Source: Streptomyces sclerotialus
GTDB taxonomy: Bacteria; Actinomycetota; Actinomycetes; Streptomycetales; Streptomycetaceae
Length of the DNA: 64,000 nt
NCBI GenBank assembly: GCA_000719105.1
Contig: JODX01000022.1
Location: 38,203 to 102,202 of the forward strand
Direction of reading: 5' to 3'
This document shows positions 42,101-50,254 of the stretch, piece after piece. A model generated the notes under the pieces. The model was not told the DNA's origin. It made no database searches and saw nothing but the letters and a program-made list of their open reading frames with translations. How positions within the stretch are numbered: the stretch's first letter is position 1; each line of letters opens with the position of its first letter. The position numbers and the translations under genes were made by a program.

Positions 42101-44228
42101 CGCCGACCCGCAGTGGGCCCGGGAGCTGGCCACGGCCCGCCGCCTCATCCAGGTCAGGATCGCGGGAGCCGACCACTGGGCGGCGATCGAGGACGCGGGC
42201 CGGCTGCGCGACGCGCTCGGCACGGCACTGCCGGTCGGTGTCCCGGAGGCCTTCACCGAGCCGGTCAAGGACCCGCTCGGCGATCTCCTCGCCCGGTACG
42301 CGCGCACGCACGGCCCGTTCACCTCGGCCACGGCGGCCGCCCGCTTCGGTCTCGGCGTGGCCGTCACCGAGGGCGCGCTGCAGCGTCTCGCCGCGGGCGG
42401 CCGGGTGGTGCAGGGCGAGTTCCATCCCGCGGGCATCGGCCAGGAGTGGTGCGACGCCACCGTGCTGCGCAGGCTGCGCCGCCGTTCCCTCGCCGCGCTG
42501 CGGCACGAACTGGAACCGGTCCCGCCGTCCGCCCTCGCGCAGTTCCTGCCGCGCTGGCAGCACGTGGGCGGCGGCCACATGCTGCGCGGCCTCGACGGAC
42601 TGGTCCGCGCGGTCGAACAGCTCCAGGGTGCCTCCGTGCCGGCCTCGGCCCTGGAGAAGCTGGTCCTGCCGTCCCGGGTCGCGCACTACGCGCCGTCGAT
42701 GCTCGACGAGCTGACGTCGGCGGGCGAGGTCGTCTGGGCGGGCGCCGGGGCGCTCCCCGGCAAGGACGGCTGGGTCTCGCTGTACCTGGCGGACGCGGCC
42801 CCTCTGCTGCTCCCGGCCCCGCACCCCCTCGAGACCACGCCACTCCACCAGTCGGTGCTCGACACGCTGTCCGGGGGCTACGGCCTCTTCTTCCGCCAGA
42901 TCGCCGACCAGGTCCGCGCCACCACACACCCCGACGTCACCGATCCCCAGCTGGCCGACGCCGTCTGGGAGCTGGCCTGGTCGGGCCTCCTCACCAACGA
43001 CACGCTCACGCCGATGCGCGCACTCCTCGGCTCGGGCCGTACGGCCGGCTCCACCGCCCACCGCGCCAAGCGCACCGTCCCGCGCGGCCGCTACGGCTCC
43101 CTGACCGCCGCCGCCCGCCCCCAGTCCCGTACCGGCCCTCCCACGGTCGCGGGCCGCTGGTCGCTGCTGCCCACCCAGGAGCAGGACCCCACCGTGCGCG
43201 CCCACGCCCTGGCCCGCACCCTCCTGGACCGCCACGGCGTGGTGACCCGGGGCGCCGTCGCCGCCGAAGGCGTCGAGGGCGGTTTCTCGGCGGTGTACCG
43301 CGTGCTGTCCGCCTTCGAGGACAGCGGGCAGGCGCGCCGCGGCTACGTCGTGGAGGGGCTCGGCGCGGCGCAGTTCGCGATGGACGGCGCGGTGGACCGT
43401 CTGCGCGCGACGGCGAACGCGCGGGAGCGCGGAGAAGCCGAACCCGGAGCCGAAACCGGAAACGGAACCGGGTTCGCGCCACCGGAGTTCCCCCCGAACC
43501 TCGGCCGGACCGGCGCCCCTGGGCCTGGGAACGCCACGGGCCCGGACGGCCCCTCCCAAGAGCCCGGCTTCTCGTTCCACCGAGGCCTGCCGGACCTCCC
43601 GGCCGATCCCGGCGACGCCGACAGCCTCCCCGGCTCCTCCGCCGCTCCCGCCGACCCGTTCGAGTTCCCCGGAGACATCACCGGCGCCGATACCCCCTCC
43701 TTCGACGCCTCCGGCTCACGCAGCGCTTCCGCGCCCGCTGACGGCCGCCGCTCCGCCTATGGAAGCAGCGGACGCGAAGGCGGGTACGGCTACTCCGCGG
43801 GCCCTCCCGGCCGTCCGCGCCGCCGCGGCGACGGCAGCGACCGGGCCGTGGTCCTGGCAGCCGCCGACCCGGCCAACGCGTACGGTGCCGCACTCCCCTG
43901 GCCCGAGCCCCCGACCGGAGCCGGTCACAAGCCGGGCCGCAAGGCCGGGTCCCTGGTCGTCCTGGTCGACGGCGAGCTGACCCTGTACATGGAGCGCGGC
44001 GGCAAGACCCTGCTGGCCTGGCCCTCCGCCCCGGACGGCGCGCTCACCGACGACCCGCGCCTGCCGGCCGCCGCCGAGGCCCTCGCCGCCTCCGCCCGCG
44101 CGGGCTCCCTCGGTACGGTCACGGTGGAGCGCGTCAACGGCGCCTCCGCGCTCACGTCTCCCCTCGGCACCCTCCTGGAAGGAGCAGGCTTCATCGCGAC
44201 CCCTCGTGGGCTGCGGCTGCGTCCATGA
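39198..44228 (+). CDS. lhr: Lhr-type ATP-dependent DNA helicase (large form)
   Basis: 1676 residues. SF2 helicase core at the N-terminus: Walker A PTGSGKT (46-52), DEVH (about 169-172), motif VATSSLELGID and the QRVGRAGH motif VI; then the winged-helix and beta-barrel Lhr core domains to about 870 and the long C-terminal Lhr-CTD. Residues about 1425-1590 are Gly/Pro/Ser-rich and disordered, followed by a short conserved end domain (LVVLVDGELTLYMERGGKTLLAWP). ATG 39198 is the start predicted from the promoter; the frame stays open upstream across azlC/araC. Translocates 3'-5' and functions in DNA repair; nei follows 60 bp on. Confidence 0.93.
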   Translation: MAGSPLDAFSPATRAWFTGAFSAPTAAQTGAWQAISEGSDVLVVAPTGSGKTLAAFLAALDQLASTPPPAEPKKRCRVLYVSPLKALAVDVERNLRSPLTGIRQESVRLGLPEPEVKVGIRSGDTPAADRRALATRPPDILITTPESLFLMLTSATRDALAGVETVILDEVHAVAGTKRGAHLALSLERLDELLPRPARRIGLSATVRPVDEVARYLSPRRKVEIVQPPSGKEFDLSVVVPVEDLGELGGSPVADDAQGAERPSIWPHVEERITDLVQSHRSTIVFANSRRLAERLCNRLNEIAYERITGESLDEHHSPAEMMGGSGAAHGAPPVIARAHHGSVSKEQRALVEEDLKAGRLPAVVATSSLELGIDMGAVDLVIQVESPPSVASGLQRVGRAGHQVGAVSTGVVFPKYRGDLVQAAVVTERMREGAIESLRIPANPLDVLAQQLVAMTAMDTWQVDDLLAMARRAAPFASLPESAFTAVLDMLAGRYPSDAFAELRPRVVWDRVTGTVTGRPGAQRLAVTSGGTIPDRGLFGVFLAGSDPKKGGGRVGELDEEMVYESRVGDVFTLGTSSWRIEDITRDRVLVSPAPGVPGRLPFWKGDQLGRPLELGRAVGAFLREVGSLSPEEARLRLLAAGLDAWAADNVLAYLAEQREACGHVPDDRTIVVERFRDELGDWRVVVHSPFGAQVHAPWALALSSRLSERYGMDAQVMHADDGIVLRLPDTDLMGLDLLDQDPMKGGTEYDAEKAPVGAADVAFDKGEVDQIVTDQVGGSALFASRFRECAARALLLPKRNPGKRTPLWQQRQRAAQLLEVASEFGSFPIVLEAVRECLQDVFDVPGLGELMGDIESRKVRLVEVTTPEPSPFARSLLFGYVAQFLYEGDSPLAERRAAALSLDSRLLAELLGQAELRELLDAEVLTELERELQWLAEDRRVKDPEGVADALRLLGPLTDAELAERGADPQWARELATARRLIQVRIAGADHWAAIEDAGRLRDALGTALPVGVPEAFTEPVKDPLGDLLARYARTHGPFTSATAAARFGLGVAVTEGALQRLAAGGRVVQGEFHPAGIGQEWCDATVLRRLRRRSLAALRHELEPVPPSALAQFLPRWQHVGGGHMLRGLDGLVRAVEQLQGASVPASALEKLVLPSRVAHYAPSMLDELTSAGEVVWAGAGALPGKDGWVSLYLADAAPLLLPAPHPLETTPLHQSVLDTLSGGYGLFFRQIADQVRATTHPDVTDPQLADAVWELAWSGLLTNDTLTPMRALLGSGRTAGSTAHRAKRTVPRGRYGSLTAAARPQSRTGPPTVAGRWSLLPTQEQDPTVRAHALARTLLDRHGVVTRGAVAAEGVEGGFSAVYRVLSAFEDSGQARRGYVVEGLGAAQFAMDGAVDRLRATANARERGEAEPGAETGNGTGFAPPEFPPNLGRTGAPGPGNATGPDGPSQEPGFSFHRGLPDLPADPGDADSLPGSSAAPADPFEFPGDITGADTPSFDASGSRSASAPADGRRSAYGSSGREGGYGYSAGPPGRPRRRGDGSDRAVVLAAADPANAYGAALPWPEPPTGAGHKPGRKAGSLVVLVDGELTLYMERGGKTLLAWPSAPDGALTDDPRLPAAAEALAASARAGSLGTVTVERVNGASALTSPLGTLLEGAGFIATPRGLRLRP

Positions 44229-44288
44229 GCCCACGGCCCGCCGTGCCCTCGCTCCTCGCCCCGTCCACCGACATGCCACCCTGGAGCC

Positions 44289-45119
44289 ATGCCCGAAGGA
44301 GACACCGTCTGGCAGGCCGCGAAGCGGCTGCACACCGCCCTCGCGGGCACGGTGCTGACCCGCTCCGACCTCCGGGTGCCGAGGTTCGCCACCGCCGACC
44401 TCACCGGCCGCACCGTCCTGGACGTCACCCCCCGCGGCAAGCATCTCCTCACCCGGATCGAGGGCGGCCTGACGCTGCACTCGCATCTGCGGATGGAGGG
44501 CGCCTGGAAGGTGTTCGAGAACGGCCGGCGCTGGAGCGGCGGCCCCGCGCACCAGATCCGGGCCATCCTCGGCAACGCCGACCGTACGGCCGTCGGCTAC
44601 CGCCTCCCCGTCCTCGCTCTGCTGCGTACCTCCGAGGAAGAGCGCGTCGTCGGTCACCTGGGCCCCGACCTCCTCGGCCCCGACTGGGACCCGGACCGCG
44701 CCCTCGCCAACCTCCTCGCCGACCCCGCCCGCCCCCTCGGCGAGGCGCTCCTGGACCAGCGCAACCTCGCCGGCATCGGCAACGTCTTCAAGTGCGAGCT
44801 CTGCCACCTGCTCCGGGTCACCCCGTGGCTCCCGGTCGGCGACCTCCCGCCGGGCCATGCCGCTCAGCTGCCCGAGCTGGCACAGAAGCTTCTGGAAGCC
44901 AACCGCGACCGCCCGGTCCGCAACACCACGGGGCTCCCCCGCCAGAACTTCTTCGTGTACGGCCGCGCGCCCCGCCCCTGTCTGCGCTGCGGGACCTCCG
45001 TCCGCGTGGCCGACCAGAGCGACGGCACCGGCGAACGCGTCACCTACTGGTGCCCCACCTGCCAGTCGGGTCCGGCCCCGGTCACCGCACGCCGTCCCCA
45101 GCGTCGTACGGCGTTCTGA
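44289..45119 (+). CDS. nei: Fpg/Nei-family DNA glycosylase (endonuclease VIII-like)
   Basis: 276 residues. Begins MPEGDTVWQAAKRLH, so the mature N-terminal Pro2 nucleophile and Glu3 are in place. The helix-two-turn-helix region includes LLDQRNLAGIGNVFKCELC, and a C-terminal zinc finger has two CxxC pairs (CLRCG, CPTCQ). The sequence resembles actinobacterial Nei2-type enzymes rather than Fpg. Removes oxidised pyrimidines. It follows lhr by 60 bp and may share its damage-responsive transcript. Confidence 0.93.
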   Translation: MPEGDTVWQAAKRLHTALAGTVLTRSDLRVPRFATADLTGRTVLDVTPRGKHLLTRIEGGLTLHSHLRMEGAWKVFENGRRWSGGPAHQIRAILGNADRTAVGYRLPVLALLRTSEEERVVGHLGPDLLGPDWDPDRALANLLADPARPLGEALLDQRNLAGIGNVFKCELCHLLRVTPWLPVGDLPPGHAAQLPELAQKLLEANRDRPVRNTTGLPRQNFFVYGRAPRPCLRCGTSVRVADQSDGTGERVTYWCPTCQSGPAPVTARRPQRRTAF

Positions 45120-45179
45120 AGCCCGGCCGCGCAGCACCGCGCCCACGGCATCGTTCACGACGGCCCGGAGGCCCGGTGC

Positions 45180-45416
45180 TCAGCGGCCGGCCCTTGGCTC
45201 GGGCTCCGGCTCGGAATCCAGCTGGGACTCCGGCTCCGCCCCCGGCACGAGCCGGTCCTTCGGCGCACAGTGCACCGGCAGCAGGCTCAGCCCCCATCCC
45301 CCGGCGGCCACCGTGGCCTCCACCAGGCCGGCGTCCGAAGCGAACACGGTCCGCAGTACACCCCACCACCAGAGCGCCCCGAGCCCCAGTACCGCTCCCC
45401 AGCGCACTGTCCGCAT
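45180..45416 (-). CDS. Small conserved membrane-associated hypothetical protein
   Basis: 78 residues. A hydrophobic N-terminus (WGAVLGLGALWWWGVLRTVF) is followed by VHCAPKDRLVPGAEP and an acidic EPEPEP tail. ATG 45416 is chosen over a GTG three codons earlier because GGAGGTGG lies 5 nt upstream. Convergent with nei. Function unknown; the one hydrophobic segment may be a signal anchor. Confidence 0.7.
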   Translation of the reverse strand: MRTVRWGAVLGLGALWWWGVLRTVFASDAGLVEATVAAGGWGLSLLPVHCAPKDRLVPGAEPESQLDSEPEPEPRAGR

Positions 45417-45815
45417 GGCCGCCACCTCCAGGCCGCCCCGCCGTTCGGGACCGTTCGAAGCCCTCCGCCCCGACGCTAGGCCGCCGCCCGTGTCGGTCGG
45501 CAGGGCGCACCGTGGGCACAGAGAGGCACCACAGCCTCACGGGCACCACGTCGGCTCCGTACCCGGCGCACGACACGCGCCTACCGGCCGCCGAGCGCGC
45601 CGTACACGCCGGCGCCCGCTCACGGTTCACGAGCGCCATTCGCGCTCCGCTCGCCTCCGCTCCACTCGCCCTTCCACGATGACCGTCGTGCCACGGACCG
45701 GCAAGCGGAGTACGACCCGCCATCGGAACGGCGAAAACCCCGGCCGGGGCTTGGCGACTTTCCTCAGGCCTGCGCCGGACGTCTGTCCCGCACGTGGCTC
45801 ACCCGCGTATACACC
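45417..45815. other. Intergenic region with no recognised gene
   Basis: 399 bp between the small membrane protein and clgR. Contains a 12-bp palindrome CCCCGGCCGGGG (45738-45749) followed on the minus strand by TTTT, a likely clgR terminator. Longer open frames here lack ribosome sites and recognisable sequence. The promoter of the small membrane protein must lie near its start. Confidence 0.6.
45738..45749 (-). terminator. Probable clgR terminator
   Basis: GCCCCGGCCGGGG hairpin followed by TTTTCG in the direction of clgR transcription, about 70 bp past its stop. Confidence 0.55.
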
Positions 45816-46193
45816 TCACGCGGCGACCACGTCCACCGCCTCGGCGGGCGCCTTGATCGTGACCCGCTCCGGTGACACACCGGTCACCGAGACGGAGTTC
45901 AGCATGGGGCGGCGCGCAGGTGCGGGCACCGGATCGGTGGCCGCTGCCGACTGGGCCAGCTCCGCGAGGGCCAGCTCGTCGCTCACTTCCCGCATGAGCT
46001 CGGACATCCGTACGTCCAGCGCGTCGCAGATGGCGGAGAGCAGTTCGGAGGATGCCTCCTTCTGCCCCCGCTCCACCTCGGAGAGATAGCCGAGTGAGAC
46101 TCGGGCGGACGAGGAGACTTCGCGCAGAGTACGGCCCTGGCGCTGGCGCTGCCGACGCAGCACGTCACCCAGCAGGCGACGGAGCAGAATCAT
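45816..46193 (-). CDS. clgR: ClgR, XRE-family activator of clp protease genes
   Basis: 125 residues. HTH about residues 12-66 ([42 protein letters not shown]). The C-terminus ends VDVVAA; a terminal di-alanine is the ClpP degradation signal described for S. lividans ClgR, so feedback proteolysis should apply. Start at ATG 46193 ([19 protein letters not shown]); an opening to 46226 adds unconserved residues. Follows pgsA-cinA in the ftsK-pgsA-cinA-clgR order typical of actinobacteria. Confidence 0.92.
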   Translation of the reverse strand: MILLRRLLGDVLRRQRQRQGRTLREVSSSARVSLGYLSEVERGQKEASSELLSAICDALDVRMSELMREVSDELALAELAQSAAATDPVPAPARRPMLNSVSVTGVSPERVTIKAPAEAVDVVAA

Positions 46194-46302
46194 CGGTGGC
46201 TCCCTCCTCGGACCGCGTAACCGCATCCTTCACGCCCCACCGTACCGCCTTGCGCCGCGGCCGTGCGGGGAGCGCTGTCGTGTTCACTCAGGGCTGCAAA
46301 CA

Positions 46303-46848
46303 TCAAGTCCCCCCGTTCTGTTCCGTATCCTGTGCCCGCTCGTTCCCGGTCTGTTCGCCCCTGAGCTCCTCGAGGAGCAGGGCGAGTACGCTCCGTACAC
46401 TCTCTCTACGAATTTCCGCCCGGCCGCCGTTCAACCACAGCGAGGACACTTTCCCGCCACCGGAACCGCCGGAGTCAGGGTCACCGGGTCCCTCGACGGC
46501 CACGAAGACCGTGCCGACCGGCTGCCCGTCCTGCGGGTCGGGACCGGCGACTCCGGTGGTCGCGATGCCCCAGTCCGCGCCGAGCGCCTTCCGCACGCCG
46601 GCCGCCATCTGGGCCGCGACCTGCGGATCCACGGCGCCGCGGGTCGCCAGCAGAGTGCCGTCGACACCGAGCAGCTCCCGCTTGAGTTCGGTGGCGTAGG
46701 CGGTCACCGACCCCCGGAAGGCCCGGGAGGCCCCGGGCGTCGCGGTGATCTCCGCGGCCACCAGGCCGCCGGTCAGCGACTCGGCGACGGCAAGGGTCTG
46801 ACCCTTCACCGTCAGTAGTCGCAGCACGTCGGCGGCCGTGGAACTCAC
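46303..46848 (-). CDS. cinA: CinA C-terminal-domain protein (nicotinamide-nucleotide amidase)
   Basis: 181 residues, the amidase (PncC) domain alone without the N-terminal COG1058 part. Family motifs: LAVAESLTGGLVAAEIT with the nucleophilic serine, GSVTAYATELKRELLGV and IATTGVAGPDPQDGQPVGTVFVAV. Deamidates NMN in pyridine-nucleotide recycling. Its ATG overlaps the pgsA stop (ATGA). An acidic tail follows the domain. Confidence 0.92.
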   Translation of the reverse strand: MSSTAADVLRLLTVKGQTLAVAESLTGGLVAAEITATPGASRAFRGSVTAYATELKRELLGVDGTLLATRGAVDPQVAAQMAAGVRKALGADWGIATTGVAGPDPQDGQPVGTVFVAVEGPGDPDSGGSGGGKVSSLWLNGGRAEIRRESVRSVLALLLEELRGEQTGNERAQDTEQNGGT

Positions 46849-47540
46849 CGCTCAGCCTCCTTCGACGCGGCCTCCCGTTCGGCGATCCCGCGCCTGCGCA
46901 GCACAATGGCCTGTCTTACGTAGTCGAGTCCGGTCACCACGGTCAGGGCGACCGCGACGGCCATCACCCAGAACCGCAGCGTCGCCAGGGGTCCCGTCAG
47001 TGCGAGGACGTACATTCCCACGGCCGTGCCCTGCGCCAGCGTCTTCATCTTGCCGCCGCGGCTCGCGGGGATGACCCCGTACCGGATGACCAGGAAACGC
47101 AGCAGGGTGATGCCGAGTTCCCGGCCCAGGATGACGCCGGTCACCCACCACGGCAGGTCGCCCAGCGAGGAGAGGCAGATCAGCGCCGCCCCCATGATCG
47201 CCTTGTCCGCTATGGGGTCGGCGATCTTCCCGAAGTCGGTGACGAGGTTGTACGTGCGCGCCAGATGCCCGTCGAAGACGTCGGTGATCATGGCGACGGC
47301 GAAGGCCGCCCAGGCCCAGGCGCGCCACACCGGGTCGTACCCGCCGTCCATCAGCATCAGCACGACGAAGCCGGGCACGAGGAGCAGCCGCAGCATGGTC
47401 AGGATGTTCGCGATGTTCCAGAGGCTGGCCTGGTCGACGGCAGCAGCGCCCAGCTTCCCGCCGCGCACCGGCTTGGTGTCCTCCTGGGCGCCGGGGGCGC
47501 TGGAGGACCCGTCCGCTGCGGATGCCGGGACTCCCGTCAT
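46845..47540 (-). CDS. pgsA: CDP-diacylglycerol-glycerol-3-phosphate 3-phosphatidyltransferase
   Basis: 231 residues. CDP-alcohol phosphotransferase signature DG-x2-AR-x8-G-x3-D-x3-D is complete in [20 protein letters not shown]. Several membrane helices; a 40-residue soluble N-terminus. ATG 47540 overlaps the rimO stop, so rimO-pgsA-cinA form one translationally coupled unit. Makes phosphatidylglycerol phosphate for PG and cardiolipin synthesis. Confidence 0.94.
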   Translation of the reverse strand: MTGVPASAADGSSSAPGAQEDTKPVRGGKLGAAAVDQASLWNIANILTMLRLLLVPGFVVLMLMDGGYDPVWRAWAWAAFAVAMITDVFDGHLARTYNLVTDFGKIADPIADKAIMGAALICLSSLGDLPWWVTGVILGRELGITLLRFLVIRYGVIPASRGGKMKTLAQGTAVGMYVLALTGPLATLRFWVMAVAVALTVVTGLDYVRQAIVLRRRGIAEREAASKEAER

Positions 47541-49009
47541 CTGGCCGCCTCCTCGGTACACACCGTCGAGCCCCCGAGCGGCTCGGCCACCAGGTCGACG
47601 CCCTCCGTGCCGACCACCTTCGCCTCGACCATGTGGCCGACGCGGAGCCCCTCGCTGCTCGTGAACAGCACCTGGCCGTCCGTCTCGGGCGCCTGGTGCG
47701 CGGCGCGGCCGTACGCCCCGTCCTCGCCGTCGACCGACTCGACCAGCACCTGGAGCGTCTCGCCGACGCGCTCCTCGGCGCGCTGCGAGACCAGTTCCTC
47801 CGCCAGCCGGGACACGCGCGCGAGACGTTCGGCGACGACATCCTCGTGCAGCTTGTTCTCGTACGTCGCGGCCTCGGTGCCCTCCTCGTCGGAGTACCCG
47901 AAGACGCCGATCGCGTCCAGTCGCGCGCCGTTCAGGAAGCGCTCCAGCTCCGCCAGGTCGTCCTCGGTCTCGCCGGGGAAGCCCACGATGAAGTTGGAGC
48001 GGGCACCGGCCTGCGGGGCCTTGGCGCGGATGGTGTCGAGCAGCTCCAGGAAGCGGTCGGTGTCGCCGAAGCGCCGCATCGCGCGCAGCACGCCGGGCGC
48101 GGAGTGCTGGAAGGAGAGGTCGAAGTAGGGCGCGACCTTCGGCGTGGAGGTGAGCACGTCGATGAGCCCGGGCCGCATCTCGGCAGGCTGGAGATAGCTG
48201 ACGCGCACCCGCTCGATGCCGTCCACCTCGGCGAGCTCGGGCAGCAGCGACTCCAGCAGCCGGATGTCGCCGAGGTCCTTGCCGTACGAGGTGTTGTTCT
48301 CGGAGACCAGCATGATCTCCTTGACGCCCTGCTCGGCGAGCCAGCGCGTCTCGTTGAGGACGTCGCTGGGGCGGCGCGAGATGAAGGAGCCTCGGAAGGA
48401 CGGGATGGCGCAGAAGGAGCACCGCCGGTCGCAGCCGGAGGCGAGCTTCACCGAGGCGACGGGCGAGCCGTCCAGCCGGCGGCGCAGGGGCGCGCGGGGG
48501 CCCGACGCCGGGGCGAGGCCCTCCGGCAGGTCGACCGGGGCGTGCCCGGGCAGGGCGATGTCCGCACCCGCGGTCTGCCGCTCGGCGGGGCTGATCGGCA
48601 GCAGTTTGCGCCGGTCCTGCGGCGTGTGCGAGGCGTGGATACCGCCGGACAGGATGGTCTGAAGCCGGTCGGAGATGTTCGCGTAGTCGTCGAAACCGAG
48701 CACGCCGTCGGCCTCGGGCAGCGCCTGGGCCAGCTCCTTGCCGTATCGCTCGGCCATGCAGCCGACCGCCACGACGGCCTGGGTTCTGCCGTGCCCCTTG
48801 AGGTCGTTGGCCTCCAGGAGCGCATCCACGGAGTCCTTCTTGGCGGCCTCGACGAAGCCGCACGTGTTGACCACGGCGACGTCCGCGTCCTCGGCGTCCT
48901 CCACGAGCTCCCAGCCGTCCGCCTCCAAGCGGCCTGCGAGCTCCTCCGAGTCCACCTCGTTACGGGCGCAGCCAAGAGTGACAAGTGCGACGGTACGGCG
49001 TTCAGGCAT
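47537..49009 (-). CDS. rimO: Ribosomal protein S12 methylthiotransferase RimO
   Basis: 490 residues. UPF0004 domain with [17 protein letters not shown] and GCMAERYG; radical-SAM motif [13 protein letters not shown]-terminal TRAM region. [10 protein letters not shown] marks it as RimO rather than MiaB. Methylthiolates an Asp of S12. Start at ATG 49009 ([13 protein letters not shown]); an in-frame opening extends to 49072 without conserved sequence. Confidence 0.95.
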   Translation of the reverse strand: MPERRTVALVTLGCARNEVDSEELAGRLEADGWELVEDAEDADVAVVNTCGFVEAAKKDSVDALLEANDLKGHGRTQAVVAVGCMAERYGKELAQALPEADGVLGFDDYANISDRLQTILSGGIHASHTPQDRRKLLPISPAERQTAGADIALPGHAPVDLPEGLAPASGPRAPLRRRLDGSPVASVKLASGCDRRCSFCAIPSFRGSFISRRPSDVLNETRWLAEQGVKEIMLVSENNTSYGKDLGDIRLLESLLPELAEVDGIERVRVSYLQPAEMRPGLIDVLTSTPKVAPYFDLSFQHSAPGVLRAMRRFGDTDRFLELLDTIRAKAPQAGARSNFIVGFPGETEDDLAELERFLNGARLDAIGVFGYSDEEGTEAATYENKLHEDVVAERLARVSRLAEELVSQRAEERVGETLQVLVESVDGEDGAYGRAAHQAPETDGQVLFTSSEGLRVGHMVEAKVVGTEGVDLVAEPLGGSTVCTEEAAR

Positions 49010-49128
49010 GGGCTCAAGACTACTTCGTCCTACGGACAGCCCACGTCGACGGGGTTGGCCGTTCCCGGCCAACCCCGTGTCCTCGTACCTCTGTGCGACG
49101 CCTGTGCGATCGAGTCGTCCGGCCGGTC

Positions 49129-50016
49129 CTATCCGGCCTCGGGGTCCCCCTTGGTGTACGTCAGGCGCTCGACCGCGCCCGCCCGGAACTCGTCCTCGAT
49201 CTTCTTGCCGTTCACGTACAGCTGGATCGCACCCGCGTCACCGAGGACGAGGTCGATCTTCTGCTGGTCCTGGAAGGTCTTGGAGTCGCCCTGCTCCATC
49301 AGCCCGTCGAAGAGCAGCCGGCCGTTGTGGTCCTTGGCGGAGATCCAGCTGCGGCCGTCGACGGCGCTCACCTTGACGGTCACCTTGTCGCGGGGCGCGG
49401 CCGCGATGGCGCTGTCCGACGGCTCCGGATCCGGCTCGGGCTTCTCGGTCTTCGGCGCCTGCGAGGCGGGTTTGCTCGTCGTCGGCGTGGACCCCTCGGC
49501 GACCTGCGTCCTGCTGCCGTCCCCGTCGTCGCCGCTGAACAGCGTGAAGCCGACGAAGCCGATCACCGCGACGATGGCGGCGACCATGGCGGCGGTCCAG
49601 TTGGGGCCGCGGCGCTCCGGACGGATGCGCTCCGCCTCGAAGAGCGGGGCCGCCGGGGTGGGCGCGGGCCGTCCGCCGTGATCGCCGTCGTACTGCTCGA
49701 GCAAGGGCTCCGGATCGACGTGCACCGCGCGCGCGAGAGTGCGGATGTGCCCGCGCGCGTAGACGTCACCGCCGCAGGGCGCGAAGTCGTCCTGCTCGAT
49801 CGCGTGCACGATGGCGATGCGGACCCGGGTGGCGTTGCTGACGTCGTCGACGGTCAGCCCGGCCGCGATGCGCGCCTGCTTCAGGGCCTGGCCGATCGAG
49901 GGGCGTTCCGCCTCGTGCTCGTCTCGCTCACTGTCGAACGGACGCTCGTCTTCGGGGGAGATGCCGTCAGAGGGATTGCCGATGGACACGGGGGCGCCTT
50001 TCGAGGGTGTAGCCAC
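49129..50016 (-). CDS. RodZ-like protein: HTH, one transmembrane helix, extracytoplasmic DUF4115
   Basis: 295 residues. N-terminal HTH_25 (about 40-105; [27 protein letters not shown]), membrane helix about 142-161 ([19 protein letters not shown]), Pro/Ser/Thr-rich linker and a beta-rich extracellular domain ([32 protein letters not shown]). Similar in layout to RodZ of MreB-based systems. Two candidate starts: GTG 50016 and GTG 49989, the latter with AAAGG about 6 nt upstream. Lies between ftsK and rimO. Confidence 0.85.
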   Translation of the reverse strand: MATPSKGAPVSIGNPSDGISPEDERPFDSERDEHEAERPSIGQALKQARIAAGLTVDDVSNATRVRIAIVHAIEQDDFAPCGGDVYARGHIRTLARAVHVDPEPLLEQYDGDHGGRPAPTPAAPLFEAERIRPERRGPNWTAAMVAAIVAVIGFVGFTLFSGDDGDGSRTQVAEGSTPTTSKPASQAPKTEKPEPDPEPSDSAIAAAPRDKVTVKVSAVDGRSWISAKDHNGRLLFDGLMEQGDSKTFQDQQKIDLVLGDAGAIQLYVNGKKIEDEFRAGAVERLTYTKGDPEAG

Positions 50017-50113
50017 CTGTGCTGGAGGTTCAGTCTAGGGGGGGTGCGAAAGGGTGGGGCAACCGGGCGGTAGGACTTTGTACGCCATCAGAATGGCCGG
50101 ACATCCTGAAGGT

Positions 50114-50131
50114 GGGACAGCTGACTGTCCC
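50114..50131. terminator. Small hairpin between ftsK and the RodZ-like gene
   Basis: GGGACAG (50114-50120) and CTGTCCC (50125-50131) with a CTGA loop, 124 bp past the ftsK stop. Short stem, so only a weak terminator candidate. Confidence 0.4.
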
Positions 50132-50254
50132 CTCCCTCAACTTGACGTACGCCGGAGGGAAACGGTTGCTCACCGGTTCCTCACGGCTGAGTCACAATCG
50201 TCTACCCGCCCCTGGTACACGTACGCGTGAGAAACCGGCCGACGACCGGCCCCC

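Noticed and set aside
45082..45723. 213-codon minus-strand frame covering the gap before clgR
   Set aside because: No ribosome site, no hydrophobic or domain pattern, and it overlaps nei. The shorter 78-residue frame inside has a proper GGAGGTGG site and a conserved-looking helix.
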